A stretch of 64,000 nucleotides of DNA from Variovorax paradoxus (GCA_016806145.1 CP063166.1:1612001-1676000); one strand, 5' to 3'; shown: positions 31,874 to 40,864, numbered from the stretch's first letter. A program made the numbers and translations. The notes: generated by a model from the sequence alone, not told the origin.

Positions 31874-32677
31874 TCAGCGGTCCTTGAAGACGGGGGCGCG
31901 CTTGGCGCGGAAGGCCTCGACACCTTCGCGGTAGTCGTCGGCAGCGCCGAGGTCGCGCTGCAGGCGGGCCTCTTCGGCCAAGGCGGTGTCGAGGTCCATG
32001 GTCTGCGCGGCATTCATCGCGGCGCGCGTGGCGACCAGCGCGCGCGAGGGCATGGCGGCGAGCCGGCCCGCGAGCGCGGCGGCGGCATCGGCCAGCGCGG
32101 CGTCGTCCACCACCTGCCAGATCAGGCCGATGCGCGCGGCTTCCTCGGCAGGCAGCTTGTCGCCGAGCATCGCGATGCCCAGCGCGCGCGCCGGGCCCAC
32201 GAGCCGCGGCAGCAGCCAGGTGCCGCCGGTGTCGGGCACCAGGCCGATCTTGGTGAAGGCCTGGATGAAGCTGGCCGAGCGCGCGGCGAGCACGAGGTCG
32301 CAGCACAGCGCGAGGTTGGCGCCGGCGCCGGCGGCCACCCCGTTGACGGCGGCCACCACGGGCACGGGCATGCTGCGGATGCGCTGGACCAGCGGGCCGT
32401 AGAGCTTCTCGATGACATGGCCCAGGTCCTTGGGCGCGGCGCCGGGCGTGGTGTCGGGCGCGACCATCGGGTCGGCGAGGTCCTGGCCGGCGCAGAAGGC
32501 GCGGCCGGCGCCGGTCAGCACCACGCAGCGCACCTCGGCATCGGCCGCGGCCGCTTCGAGCGCCGCCAGCAGTTCGGCGTGCAGTTCGCTCGTGAAGCTG
32601 TTGAGCGCCGCGGGGCGGTTGAGGCTCAGTGTGCGGACGGCGCCGGCATTGCCGACGAGGACCAGGGGTTCCGACAT
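31874..32677 (-). CDS. paaG: Epoxyphenylacetyl-CoA isomerase PaaG
   Basis: 267 residues, crotonase family, close to PaaG. RAFCAGQDLADPMV (residues 66-79) is the CoA oxyanion region. VNGVAAGAGANLALCCDLVLAARSASFIQAFTKIGLVPDTGGTWLLPRLVG (about 108-158) includes the Asp of PaaG-type isomerases. It converts the 1,2-epoxide to oxepin-CoA. It is the first gene of the leftward cluster, next to the PaaR-like operator. ATG 32677 matches family length better than ATG 32692, which adds MRDKP. Confidence 0.95.
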   Translation of the reverse strand: MSEPLVLVGNAGAVRTLSLNRPAALNSFTSELHAELLAALEAAAADAEVRCVVLTGAGRAFCAGQDLADPMVAPDTTPGAAPKDLGHVIEKLYGPLVQRIRSMPVPVVAAVNGVAAGAGANLALCCDLVLAARSASFIQAFTKIGLVPDTGGTWLLPRLVGPARALGIAMLGDKLPAEEAARIGLIWQVVDDAALADAAAALAGRLAAMPSRALVATRAAMNAAQTMDLDTALAEEARLQRDLGAADDYREGVEAFRAKRAPVFKDR

Positions 32678-32727
32678 GGGCTTGTCTCTCATCTGTGTGG
32701 GGGATGACTTCGGGTCAATTACTATTG

Positions 32728-32741
32728 ACCGACCGTTCGGT
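32728..32741. promoter_or_regulatory. Candidate PaaR operator
   Basis: ACCGACCGTTCGGT has 5-bp inverted arms (ACCGA/TCGGT). It lies between divergent paaG and paaY and strongly resembles the ACCGAACGG-type palindromes described for TetR-type PaaR of beta-proteobacteria. Binding by the product at 33499 is inferred. Confidence 0.65.
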
Positions 32742-32843
32742 AGATTTTAGGATCGCGAACGAATCCGGCACAAGTCCAAAGCATTCAGGGAAAACCCTGG
32801 TATTGCGTGACAGAGGACCGGCACCCCACAGGAGACCGCATCC

Positions 32844-33446
32844 ATGCCCAGCTACGCCATCGACGGCGTGATCCCCGTCGTCGACCCCACCGCCTACGTG
32901 CATCCGTCCGCCGTGCTGATCGGCGACGTGATCGTGGGCCCGAACTGCTATGTCGGCCCCTGCGCCAGCCTGCGCGGCGATTTCGGCCGCATCGTGCTCG
33001 AGGAGGGCTCGAACCTGCAGGACAACTGCTGCGTGCACGGCTTTCCCGACAACGACACGGTGATCGAGGTCAACGGCCACATCGGCCATGGCGCGATCCT
33101 GCACAGCTGCGTGGTGCGGCGCGACGCCATGGTGGGCATGAACGCCGTGGTGATGGACGAGGCCGAGATCGGCGAGAAGGCCATCGTGGCCGCCAGCGCC
33201 TTCGTGCCGGCCGGCATGAAGGTGCCGCCGCGCACGCTGGTGGCGGGCATGCCCGCGCGGGTGAAGCGCGAACTCAGCGACGCCGAGATCGCCTGGAAGC
33301 TCGAGGGCACGCAGGTCTACCAGGCGCTCGCGGTGCGCAGCCTCGCGACGATGCGCGAGGTCGAGCCGCTGGCGCAGGTCGAGGCCGGGCGGCCGCGGCT
33401 GCCGGCGATCGACGTCAAGCCGCTGATCGCGACCAGGCGCGGCTAG
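32844..33446 (+). CDS. paaY: PaaY, gamma-carbonic-anhydrase-fold thioesterase
   Basis: 200 residues of left-handed beta-helix hexapeptide repeats: [51 protein letters not shown] (residues 18-68). Zinc ligands are the His in [19 protein letters not shown]-terminal helix follows. PaaY hydrolyses CoA thioesters of toxic paa intermediates. It is divergent from paaG and lies upstream of paaR, a common paa arrangement. Confidence 0.92.
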   Translation: MPSYAIDGVIPVVDPTAYVHPSAVLIGDVIVGPNCYVGPCASLRGDFGRIVLEEGSNLQDNCCVHGFPDNDTVIEVNGHIGHGAILHSCVVRRDAMVGMNAVVMDEAEIGEKAIVAASAFVPAGMKVPPRTLVAGMPARVKRELSDAEIAWKLEGTQVYQALAVRSLATMREVEPLAQVEAGRPRLPAIDVKPLIATRRG

Positions 33447-33498
33447 GATCGCGCGCTGCCCGCCACACCCTCTCAACGCCAGAACAGAAAGAACACCG

Positions 33499-34134
33499 AT
33501 GCCCAGAGGAAGATCCGCCAGCTACGACGACCAGCGCGAGCTCATCCTCGAGCGGGCCGCGCGGCTGTTCGCGCGCCAGGGCTACCCCGCCACCTCGATG
33601 AACCAGGTGGCCGAGGCCTGCAATCTCTCGAAGGCCACGCTCTACCACTACTACAAGGACAAGCGCAGCCTGCTGATCAGCATCGCCGAGACGCACGTCT
33701 CCAAGCTGGCGGCGCTGGTGGCCGAGGAGGAGGCCTCGACGCAGACCGACGAGGAGCGGCTGCGGCGCTTCATCTACCGCATCGTCGAGGAGTACGCGGG
33801 CGCGCAGGACGCGCATCGCGTGCTGACCGACGACGTGCGCTTCCTCGAGGAGGAGGACCGCGAGCGCGTGCTCGACAAGGAGCGCGAGGTGGTCGCGGGC
33901 TTCGCGCGCGCGGTGGCCGCGCTGCGCCCGGGCACGCCGAGCGACGACCTCGCCAAGCCGCTGACCATGCTGCTGTTCGGCATGATCAACTGGATGTTCA
34001 CCTGGATGAAGCCCGGCGGCCAGCTCGACCATGCCTCGATCGCGCCGGTGGTGGCCGACCTGTTCCTCGGCGGCATCGGCGCCGTGAAGGCGCCGCCGGC
34101 GCGCGCGAAAAGGAAGCCGAAACCGGCGGCCTGA
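33499..34134 (+). CDS. paaR: TetR family regulator PaaR
   Basis: 211 residues. The N-terminal TetR HTH (about 10-57) reads RELILERAARLFARQGYPATSMNQVAEACNLSKATLYHYYKDK; the C-terminal ligand domain is helical and ends in an Ala/Pro/Lys-rich tail (PPARAKRKPKPAA). TetR-type PaaR represses paa genes until phenylacetyl-CoA is made. Location next to paaY and a matching palindrome at 32728-32741 support the name. Confidence 0.88.
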   Translation: MPRGRSASYDDQRELILERAARLFARQGYPATSMNQVAEACNLSKATLYHYYKDKRSLLISIAETHVSKLAALVAEEEASTQTDEERLRRFIYRIVEEYAGAQDAHRVLTDDVRFLEEEDRERVLDKEREVVAGFARAVAALRPGTPSDDLAKPLTMLLFGMINWMFTWMKPGGQLDHASIAPVVADLFLGGIGAVKAPPARAKRKPKPAA

Positions 34135-34146
34135 GGGCGCGGACCT

Positions 34147-34971
34147 TCAGCGCGCCGCGCCGGCGTAGCGCGTGGCCGGCGTGCCGTTCTGCGAGGCGCC
34201 GAAGAGTCGGGCGCGCGCGTCGTCGTAGGCCGCGAACAGCGGCGCGTAGTCGTCCACCGAGGGCATGGTGATCGGCTCGCCGAGGTCGAGGCCGGCGATG
34301 GCGGCATCGACGCAGTGCTCGGCCGTCATCACGTGCGCGGGATCGAGGTTCGTGACCGGGACGCCCGACAGCTCCCAGATGTCGGTGGCCGTGGCCGCGG
34401 GCAGCACCAGCTGCACGCGCACGCCGCTGCCCGCCACTTCCTCCTGCAGGCCGCGCGTGAAGTTCAGCACGAAGCCCTTGGTGCCGCTGTAGATGCTGCT
34501 GATCGGCAGCGTGTGGAAGCCCAGCACCGAGCCGATGTTGATCAGCGTGCCGCGGTCGCGCGCCTTGAAGCCCGCGAGCGCCACCAGGCTCAGCCGCGCC
34601 AGCGCGGTGACGTTGACGTCGATCATCGACTGCGCCGACGCGGGCGCGGTCGCGAGCACCGGCGCCAGCGTCGAGGTGCCGGCGTTGTTGACCAGCAGCG
34701 TGATCGAGGCATCGGCGGCGATGGCCTGCGCCACGCGCTCGAGGTCGGCGGTGGCGCCGAGGTCGGCCACCAGGATGTTCACCGTCACGCCGTACTGGCT
34801 GCGCAGCGCGTTGGCGGCTTCGTCGAGGCGGTCGCCGCGGCGTGCCACCAGCAGCAGGTCGTGGCCGCGGCGCGCCAGCCGGTCGGCGAAGAGCCGGCCC
34901 AGGCCGGCGGAGGCGCCGGTCACCACCGCGGTGCCGGGCTTGGCGGAGGTGTTGTTCGCTTGCTCGCTCAT
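34147..34971 (-). CDS. SDR family NAD(P)-dependent oxidoreductase
   Basis: 274 residues, classical SDR. TGASAGLGRLFADRL is near residue 18, a basic LLVARRGDRL suggests NADP preference, NNAGTSTL is near 95, Ser is in INIGSVLG and catalytic YSGTK near 164. Start ATG 34971 follows GGAGAACGAC; a TTG 12 bases earlier would overlap that site. It is divergent from the TetR gene at 35141 and is probably its target. Substrate unknown. Confidence 0.87.
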   Translation of the reverse strand: MSEQANNTSAKPGTAVVTGASAGLGRLFADRLARRGHDLLLVARRGDRLDEAANALRSQYGVTVNILVADLGATADLERVAQAIAADASITLLVNNAGTSTLAPVLATAPASAQSMIDVNVTALARLSLVALAGFKARDRGTLINIGSVLGFHTLPISSIYSGTKGFVLNFTRGLQEEVAGSGVRVQLVLPAATATDIWELSGVPVTNLDPAHVMTAEHCVDAAIAGLDLGEPITMPSVDDYAPLFAAYDDARARLFGASQNGTPATRYAGAAR

Positions 34972-35044
34972 GTCGTTCTCCAAAAAAGAAGTCGGGGTGC
35001 CCGCGCGGTCGGCGACCGCTTCCCAAAGGCCCTTCGTCGTTAAG

Positions 35045-35060
35045 CATGATGGTCATCATG
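35045..35060. promoter_or_regulatory. Candidate TetR operator 1
   Basis: CATGATGGTCATCATG is a palindrome with perfect 7-bp arms in the SDR/TetR divergent gap. Its centre is 31 bp (about three helical turns) from that of a second copy. Confidence 0.6.
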
Positions 35061-35075
35061 TTTGACGGTGCGAAG

Positions 35076-35091
35076 CATGATGCCTATCATG
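35076..35091. promoter_or_regulatory. Candidate TetR operator 2
   Basis: CATGATGCCTATCATG has 6-bp inverted ends (CATGAT/ATCATG) and the same left arm as operator 1. It lies 49 bp before the TetR start, placed for autoregulation. Confidence 0.55.
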
Positions 35092-35140
35092 AATAGCGTC
35101 AACCAGGGTCTGGAAGTACCCGGAAAGAGGATGAGGTCAC

Positions 35141-35716
35141 ATGCGATACCCCGCAGCGGAAACCGCCGAAAAGCATCAGAAGATCCTGGGCGAGGCCTCG
35201 CGCCTGTTCCGCGAGCGCGGCTTCGGTGGCGTGAGCGTGAGCGAGATCATGAAGGCCACGGGCCTCACGCACGGCCCGTTCTACAACCACTTCGACTCGA
35301 AGGAAGCGCTGATGGCCGAGTGCGTCGACCATGCATCGGCGCATTCGCTCGCCGACCTCGATGCCGCCACCCAGCTGCCCAACGGCATGGTCGACTACGT
35401 GCGCGCCTACCTCAGCGTGTCGCACCGCGATGCGCCCGGCGACGGCTGCCTGCTCGCGGCCTTCTCGGCCCAGACGGCGCAGAAGCAGGTCACCGCGCCT
35501 TCGCTCACCGCGCACATGAAGGCGAGCATCGAGCGCTTCGCGAAGTTCTTTCCCTGGCGCGCACGCAAGAACGCCGATGCGCGCGGCGACGCGATCCGCG
35601 CGGTGGCGGCGATGACCGGCGCTCTGGTGCTGGCGCGCGCGATGAACGACGAGGCGCTGTCCGAGGAGATCCTGCGCGAGGTGCTCGCGGGGATCGAGGG
35701 AATGGCGAAGGCCTGA
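35141..35716 (+). CDS. TetR/AcrR family transcriptional regulator
   Basis: 191 residues. The HTH (about 12-58) reads HQKILGEASRLFRERGFGGVSVSEIMKATGLTHGPFYNHFDSKEALM, the NemR/AcuR-like subgroup form. The C-terminal ligand domain has GCLLAAFSAQTA with a Cys near residue 107, a position where related regulators sense electrophiles; whether this one does is speculation. It likely controls itself and the divergent SDR through the twin palindromes. Confidence 0.88.
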   Translation: MRYPAAETAEKHQKILGEASRLFRERGFGGVSVSEIMKATGLTHGPFYNHFDSKEALMAECVDHASAHSLADLDAATQLPNGMVDYVRAYLSVSHRDAPGDGCLLAAFSAQTAQKQVTAPSLTAHMKASIERFAKFFPWRARKNADARGDAIRAVAAMTGALVLARAMNDEALSEEILREVLAGIEGMAKA

Positions 35717-35728
35717 GCGGGCGTTGGC

Positions 35729-36766
35729 CTAGAGGATCCGGTTGAACCAGAGCAGCGAGAGCCCGGCCGACAGCAGCGTGAGCACCGCGGCGCCGAGCGC
35801 GAACAGCGCCGAGATCTCGGTTTCCTTCTTCTCGACCGTGAGCCGCGAACTCAGCGTTTCGTAGACCTTCTTGAGGTCGGCGGCGGTGCCGGCGTAGAAG
35901 TAGTCGGCCTGGGTCTTGCTGGCGACGGCCTTGAGGGTTTCCTCGTCGAGCCGCACGCGCATCGACCAGCCCTCGAAGCCGATGGTCTCGCCGTCGACCG
36001 TGCCGATGCCCACGGTGTAGATGCGCACGCCGCGGTCGGCCGCGGCCTTGGCCGCGTCGAGCGGATCGACGCCGGTGGTGCGCTGGCCGTCGGTCAGCAT
36101 GATGATCGCGGCCGAGGTGAAGGAGCCCGGCGCGACCGGCGTGAATTCCTTGGCCGGCTTGTCGGCCTGGTCGATCGCCACGCCGCGCTGGCGGCTCGGC
36201 GCGCTGAACTGCGAGACGTCGATGCCGGCCTCGGGGAACAGCGTGGCGAGCGACACCACGATGGCATTGCCGGTGGCCGTGGCGCGCTGCAGCTGGAAGC
36301 TGTCGATCGCGGTCACGAGGTCGTCGTGGTTGGTGGTGGGCAGCTGCGCCACCTGCGCGCTGCCCGCGAAGGCGACGATGCCGACCTTCACGTTGCGCGG
36401 CAGGTCCTTGATGAAGCTCTTGGCGGCATCCTGCGCCGCCACCAGCCGGTTGGGCTGCACGTCGGCAGCGCGCATGCTGCCCGAAACGTCCATCGCGAGG
36501 ATGATGGTCTGCTGGTTCGACGGCAGCATCACCACCGCCATCGGCCGCGCGGCGGCCACCAGCATCGCGGCCAGCGCAAGCAGGAACAGGAACGGCGGCA
36601 CATGGCGCCGGATGCTCTGGCCGGTGCCCATCGCCTCGCGCACGATCGAGAGGCTGGCATAGCGCACCGCGAGCTTCTTCTTGCGGCGCAGCAGCCACAG
36701 GTAGAGCAGCACCAGCAGCGGCAGCGCCAGCAGCAGCCAGAGGAATTGGGGCCAGAGGAAGGTCAC
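35729..36766 (-). CDS. VWA domain membrane protein (BatA-like)
   Basis: 345 residues. Two N-terminal membrane helices (about 5-25 and 57-77) come first, then a von Willebrand A domain starting IILAMDVSGSMRAADV, with MIDAS DxSxS near residue 93, GIVAFAGSAQ and MLTDGQRTTGVDP. One C-terminal membrane helix ends the protein. The domain faces the periplasm by family topology. It is the last gene of a MoxR-DUF58-VWA operon, thought to act in envelope stress or chaperone functions. No second VWA (BatB) or TPR gene follows. Confidence 0.9.
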   Translation of the reverse strand: MTFLWPQFLWLLLALPLLVLLYLWLLRRKKKLAVRYASLSIVREAMGTGQSIRRHVPPFLFLLALAAMLVAAARPMAVVMLPSNQQTIILAMDVSGSMRAADVQPNRLVAAQDAAKSFIKDLPRNVKVGIVAFAGSAQVAQLPTTNHDDLVTAIDSFQLQRATATGNAIVVSLATLFPEAGIDVSQFSAPSRQRGVAIDQADKPAKEFTPVAPGSFTSAAIIMLTDGQRTTGVDPLDAAKAAADRGVRIYTVGIGTVDGETIGFEGWSMRVRLDEETLKAVASKTQADYFYAGTAADLKKVYETLSSRLTVEKKETEISALFALGAAVLTLLSAGLSLLWFNRIL

Positions 36767-36821
36767 GGCGAAATCCTCGCGCTCGTCGTCGCCAACGTCA
36801 ACTCGATATACCCGATGGTCG

Positions 36822-37823
36822 TCATGCGGCCACCGCCTTTACAGGACGCGAGGCACCCGAAGTGCGCACGCGCCGCTTGCGCATGTCCGCGAAACGCACG
36901 ATCGCCTCGACCAGGTCGTCGGCGGTCGACAGCTCCAGCGTGTCGACGCCGGCGCGGGCCAGCGCGCCGCGCAGCGCATCCTCGCGCTCGCGCGCGATGC
37001 GCGCGAAGCGGCGGCGAAAGCCCGCATCGTGGGTGTCGACCCAGAGCTGCTCGCCGGTCTCGGCGTCGCGCAGCGGCACCAGGCCCAGGTCGGGCATGTC
37101 GAGCTCGAGCGGATCGAACAGGCGCACGGCCACCACCTCGTGGCGCTGCACCAGCTGGCCCAGCGGCTTCTCCCAGCCGGGCTCGCTCAGGAAGTCGGAC
37201 ACCACGAACACGGTCGAGCGGCGCGGCATCAGGGTGGCGGCCGACTTCAGCAGGTCGTCGAGCCGGGTCATGCCCTTCTGCGGCGGCGCCTTGTCGGCCT
37301 GGTCGGCGCGGCGCTCCATCGCATGCAGCAGGTGCAGCACGTGGCGCCGGCCGCTGCGTGGCGGGATCACGGCCTCGAGGTCGTGGCCGTAGACCAGCGC
37401 GCCGACCCGGTTGCCGTGGCGCGTGAGCAGGCGCGCCAGCACGCCGACGAAGCCGGCCGAGATCTCGCGCTTGGCCTTCAGGCCCGAGCCGAAGTCGACC
37501 GAGCGGCTCAGGTCGAGCACGAACCAGGCCGACATCTCGCGGTCCTCGGTGAAGACGCGCACGTGCGGCGTCTGCAGCCGCGCCGTGACGTTCCAGTCGA
37601 TGTGGCGCACGTCGTCGTGCAGCTGGTACTCGCGCAGGTCGGCCAGGTCGAGGCCGGTGCCGCGCATCAGCGTGCGGTAGTCGCCCTGCAGCAGGCCGTC
37701 GAGGCGGCGGATCACGGTCCATTCGAGGCGGCGCAGCGCGCGCTCGGCGCCGCCGGCCTCGAGCGCGGGGCGTTCGTCGTTCGCGGCGGCCTCGGGGGCC
37801 TTGCGCCACCAGCTTTTCTTCAT
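36822..37823 (-). CDS. DUF58 domain protein
   Basis: 333 residues. The DUF58 hallmark DDVRHIDWNVTARLQTPHVRVFTEDREMSAWFVLDLSRSVDFGS is near residues 72-115, continuing into a VWA-like fold with a degenerate metal site (DLSRS in place of DxSxS). No membrane helix is visible. It sits 26 bp after moxR and 55 bp before the VWA gene, the usual order of this operon. Confidence 0.9.
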   Translation of the reverse strand: MKKSWWRKAPEAAANDERPALEAGGAERALRRLEWTVIRRLDGLLQGDYRTLMRGTGLDLADLREYQLHDDVRHIDWNVTARLQTPHVRVFTEDREMSAWFVLDLSRSVDFGSGLKAKREISAGFVGVLARLLTRHGNRVGALVYGHDLEAVIPPRSGRRHVLHLLHAMERRADQADKAPPQKGMTRLDDLLKSAATLMPRRSTVFVVSDFLSEPGWEKPLGQLVQRHEVVAVRLFDPLELDMPDLGLVPLRDAETGEQLWVDTHDAGFRRRFARIAREREDALRGALARAGVDTLELSTADDLVEAIVRFADMRKRRVRTSGASRPVKAVAA

Positions 37824-37849
37824 GGCGGGTCGTGTGGGGTGATCCGGGT

Positions 37850-38869
37850 TCAGGCGGCGAGCTTCTCGTGCTCGAGCGGCTTCGGCGGCGCGGGCACCGC
37901 ACGCATGATCTTCTCGATCAGGCCGTCGGGCGTCAGGCCCTCGGACAGGCCCTCGTAGGACAGCGTCACGCGGTGGCGCAGCACGTCGGGCACCAGCGCC
38001 GTCATGTCCTCGGGCAGCGCGTAGCTGCGTCCGCGCAGCAGCGCCAGGGCGCGCGCGCCCTCGGTCAGGCTGATGCTCGCGCGCGGGCTGGCGCCGAAGG
38101 TGATGAAGCGGCCCATGTCCTTGAGCCCGTGCCTGTCGGGCGTGCGCGTGGCCGACACCAGCTTCACCGCGTACTGGATCAGGGAGGGGTCGACGTACAC
38201 GCGCCGCGCCTCGGCCTGCAGCGCCGCGAGCTGCTCGGTGGTGGCGACCGGCACGGCCTCGACCGGCGGGCCGATCACGCGCTGCACGATCACGAACTCT
38301 TCCTCGTCGGTCGGGTAGTCGACCAGCACCTTCATCATGAAGCGGTCGACCTGGGCCTCGGGCAGCGGATAGGTGCCCTCGGTCTCGATCGGGTTCTGGG
38401 TGGCCATCACGAGGAAGGGGCGCGGCACCTTGTGCGTTTCGCCCGCGATCGTGACCTGGCGCTCCTGCATCACCTCGAGCAGCGCGCTCTGCACCTTGGC
38501 CGGCGCGCGGTTGATTTCGTCGGCCAGCAGCAGGTTGGCGAACACCGGGCCCAGCGAGGTGCTGAAGTCGCCGGTCTTCTGGTTGTAGATGCGCGTGCCC
38601 ACGAGGTCGGAGGGCACCAGGTCGGGCGTGAACTGGATGCGCTTGAACTGGCCCTGCACGGTGTCGGCCAGCGTCTTCACGGTCAGCGTCTTGGCGAGGC
38701 CCGGCACGCCTTCGACCAGCAGATGACCGCCCGCGAGCATCGCGACCATCACGCGCTCGAGGAAGCGGTCCTGGCCCACCACCACGCGCTTCACCTGGTA
38801 GAGGATCTGCTCCATCAGCTCGGCGGTGCTGGCGGGCGTGGCGAAGGAGGAGGTCTCGGTGCTGCTCAT
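37850..38869 (-). CDS. MoxR family AAA ATPase
   Basis: 339 residues. Walker A VEGVPGLAKT is near residue 55, Walker B LLLADEINRAPAKVQSALLEVMQER near 115, sensor 1 MATQNPIETEGTYPLPEAQVDRF near 152, and a C-terminal lid with SPRASISL near 265. MoxR ATPases act as chaperones for VWA-protein complexes, fitting the two genes downstream. Its start is 34 bp after the stop of the protease gene, so all four may be co-transcribed. Confidence 0.92.
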   Translation of the reverse strand: MSSTETSSFATPASTAELMEQILYQVKRVVVGQDRFLERVMVAMLAGGHLLVEGVPGLAKTLTVKTLADTVQGQFKRIQFTPDLVPSDLVGTRIYNQKTGDFSTSLGPVFANLLLADEINRAPAKVQSALLEVMQERQVTIAGETHKVPRPFLVMATQNPIETEGTYPLPEAQVDRFMMKVLVDYPTDEEEFVIVQRVIGPPVEAVPVATTEQLAALQAEARRVYVDPSLIQYAVKLVSATRTPDRHGLKDMGRFITFGASPRASISLTEGARALALLRGRSYALPEDMTALVPDVLRHRVTLSYEGLSEGLTPDGLIEKIMRAVPAPPKPLEHEKLAA

Positions 38870-38903
38870 TCGGGACTTTCTGGATCGAGGAGGAGAAAGG
38901 GGA

Positions 38904-39890
38904 TCAGAACGGTGGCGAACCGGCCGCCGAGGCGGCGTTCTCGATCGGCACCGCGAAGCCGATGCCGATGAAGGTGCGCTGCTGCGTGGGATTGAGGATG
39001 GCGGTGACGATGCCGAGCACCTCGCCGTCCATGTTGACCAGCGGCCCGCCCGAATTGCCGGGGTTGGCGGCCGCGTCGAACTGGATCAGGTTGCCGAGCT
39101 CCTGCTTGCCCTCGGGCGAGCGGAACGAGCGCTTGAGGCCCGACACCACGCCAGCCGACACCGAGGGGCCGATGCCGAAGGGGAAGCCCACCGCGGCCAC
39201 CTGGTCGCCGGGGCGCAGGTCGGCGGTCGAGCGCATCACGGCGGGAATCAGGTCGTCGGGAATCTTCTGCGCCTGCAGCACCGCGAGGTCGTTCTCGGGC
39301 TGCACGCCGGTGATGACGGCCGGCGCCTCCAGGCCGTCGGCGAAGGTCACCTTGATGGTCTCGGAGCCCGCGACCACGTGCAGGTTGGTGAGGATCACGC
39401 CCTTGTCGACGATCACCACGCCGGTGCCCACGCCGCGCTCGACCTGGCCCGGCGGGCCGTCGTCGGCCGGTGCCTCGGGCGACTTGCCCTTGGCCATGTT
39501 GCGGCCGCGCTTCTGGGTCTTGGCCTCGGGCGTGGCCTTCTCGGAACCGTAGCCGACCACGCGCACCACCGAGGGCCGCACGATGTCGGCGGCCTTGGCG
39601 GCGGGCGAGGGCAGGGTGTTGGTCTGCAAGGTGCGCAGCACGGCCGCGTCGATGTCCTTTTGCGTGAGCTGGCGCGCATTGCCGCGCTGCCACCAGGCCG
39701 CGCCGCCGGCCGCGAGGGCCGCGCACAGCGCGAGGCTCAGCAGCGCGAAGCTGCGGCGCCCGGGTTGCCAGCGCTCGCGCGCGGCGGCGGGCTGCGGCGC
39801 CACGGGATCGGTGACGGCCTGCCCGGGGGCCCCGTCGTCGGACTCGATCGGCGTGCGTGGCGAGCGGCTGTACATGGCGGGCCTGCGCAT
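38904..39890 (-). CDS. Membrane-anchored trypsin-like protease (HtrA-like, no PDZ)
   Basis: 328 residues. A cytosolic N-terminus and one membrane helix (about 47-68, SFALLSLALCAALAAGGAAW) are followed by an S1C protease domain with His in LTNLHVVAG, Asp in NDLAVL and Ser in NPGNSGGPL. There is no PDZ domain; the protein ends soon after the IGFAVPIENA strand. A charged Lys/Pro-rich insert (about residues 125-160) interrupts the first barrel. ATG 39890 follows GGAGGT; the longer reading from 39932 is rejected. Confidence 0.9.
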   Translation of the reverse strand: MRRPAMYSRSPRTPIESDDGAPGQAVTDPVAPQPAAARERWQPGRRSFALLSLALCAALAAGGAAWWQRGNARQLTQKDIDAAVLRTLQTNTLPSPAAKAADIVRPSVVRVVGYGSEKATPEAKTQKRGRNMAKGKSPEAPADDGPPGQVERGVGTGVVIVDKGVILTNLHVVAGSETIKVTFADGLEAPAVITGVQPENDLAVLQAQKIPDDLIPAVMRSTADLRPGDQVAAVGFPFGIGPSVSAGVVSGLKRSFRSPEGKQELGNLIQFDAAANPGNSGGPLVNMDGEVLGIVTAILNPTQQRTFIGIGFAVPIENAASAAGSPPF

Positions 39891-40003
39891 GGGTGCACCT
39901 CCGGCAAAAGACTGTCGCGTGGTGGGTGTCACGCAATGAGCGTGATGAAAAGCACGGTAGCACGCTTTCTTCTGCCTTGCATCCCTTCGGGCATCATGAC
40001 GCG

Positions 40004-40864
40004 ATGGCTCTTTTCGTCGACACCCACTGCCACCTCGACGCGCCCGAGTTCGGTGCGCAGATGCCCGGGATCCGCGCCCGCGCGGCCGAACGCGGCGTCG
40101 CGCTGTGCGTGATCCCGGCCGTGGCCGCCTTCAATTTCGAGACCGTGCGCGAGCTGGCCGAGCGCCAGGGCGACGCCTATGCGCTGGGGATCCATCCGCT
40201 GTGCACGGGCGATGCGAAGGAGGAAGACCTGGCCCTGCTCGATGCCGAGCTGGCCGCGCGGCGCGACGATCCGCGGCTGGTGGCGGTCGGCGAGATCGGG
40301 CTCGACTATTTCGTCGAGCACCTCGACGACGACAAGCAACAGCACTTCTTTCACACTCAGTTGCAATTGGCGCGCAAGCACGGGCTGCCGGTGCTGATCC
40401 ATGTGCGGCGCTCGGTCGACAAGGTGCTCAAGCATCTGCGCCAGACCGCCGGCGGGCAGCCGTGGCGCGGCATCGCCCATGCCTTCAACGGCAGCGAGCA
40501 GCAGGCACGAGCCTGCACCGGGCTCGGGCTCAAGCTGGGCTTCGGCGGCGCCGTGACCTTCGAGCGCGCGCTGCAGCTGCGGCGGCTCGCGGCCAGCCTG
40601 CCGATCGAGGCGCTGGTGATGGAGACCGACGCGCCAGACATCCAGCCGCACTGGCTCTACCGCACGCAGGCGCAGCGCGACGCGGGCGAGCCGCAGGGCC
40701 GCAACGAGCCTGGCGAGCTGCCGCGCATCGCCGAAGTGGTGGCGCAACTGCGCGGCATCGGGGTCGACGAGCTGGCCGAAAAAACCACGCGAAATGCCGT
40801 GGAAGCGATGCCGAAGCTCCAAAGTCTTCTGGCGCTGTCGGAGGGGTCCTTACCCGGGGCGTAG
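40004..40864 (+). CDS. TatD family metal-dependent hydrolase
   Basis: 286 residues. Metal motifs are FVDTHCHLD at residues 4-12, VGEIGLDYF near 98, VLIHVRRS near 134, AHAFNGS near 160 and METDAPD near 205. The family comprises Mg-dependent deoxyribonucleases and related hydrolases of the cytosol. DYFVEHLDDDKQQHFFHTQLQLA is typical of YjjV/YcfH-type TatD proteins. It appears to stand alone. Confidence 0.92.
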   Translation: MALFVDTHCHLDAPEFGAQMPGIRARAAERGVALCVIPAVAAFNFETVRELAERQGDAYALGIHPLCTGDAKEEDLALLDAELAARRDDPRLVAVGEIGLDYFVEHLDDDKQQHFFHTQLQLARKHGLPVLIHVRRSVDKVLKHLRQTAGGQPWRGIAHAFNGSEQQARACTGLGLKLGFGGAVTFERALQLRRLAASLPIEALVMETDAPDIQPHWLYRTQAQRDAGEPQGRNEPGELPRIAEVVAQLRGIGVDELAEKTTRNAVEAMPKLQSLLALSEGSLPGA

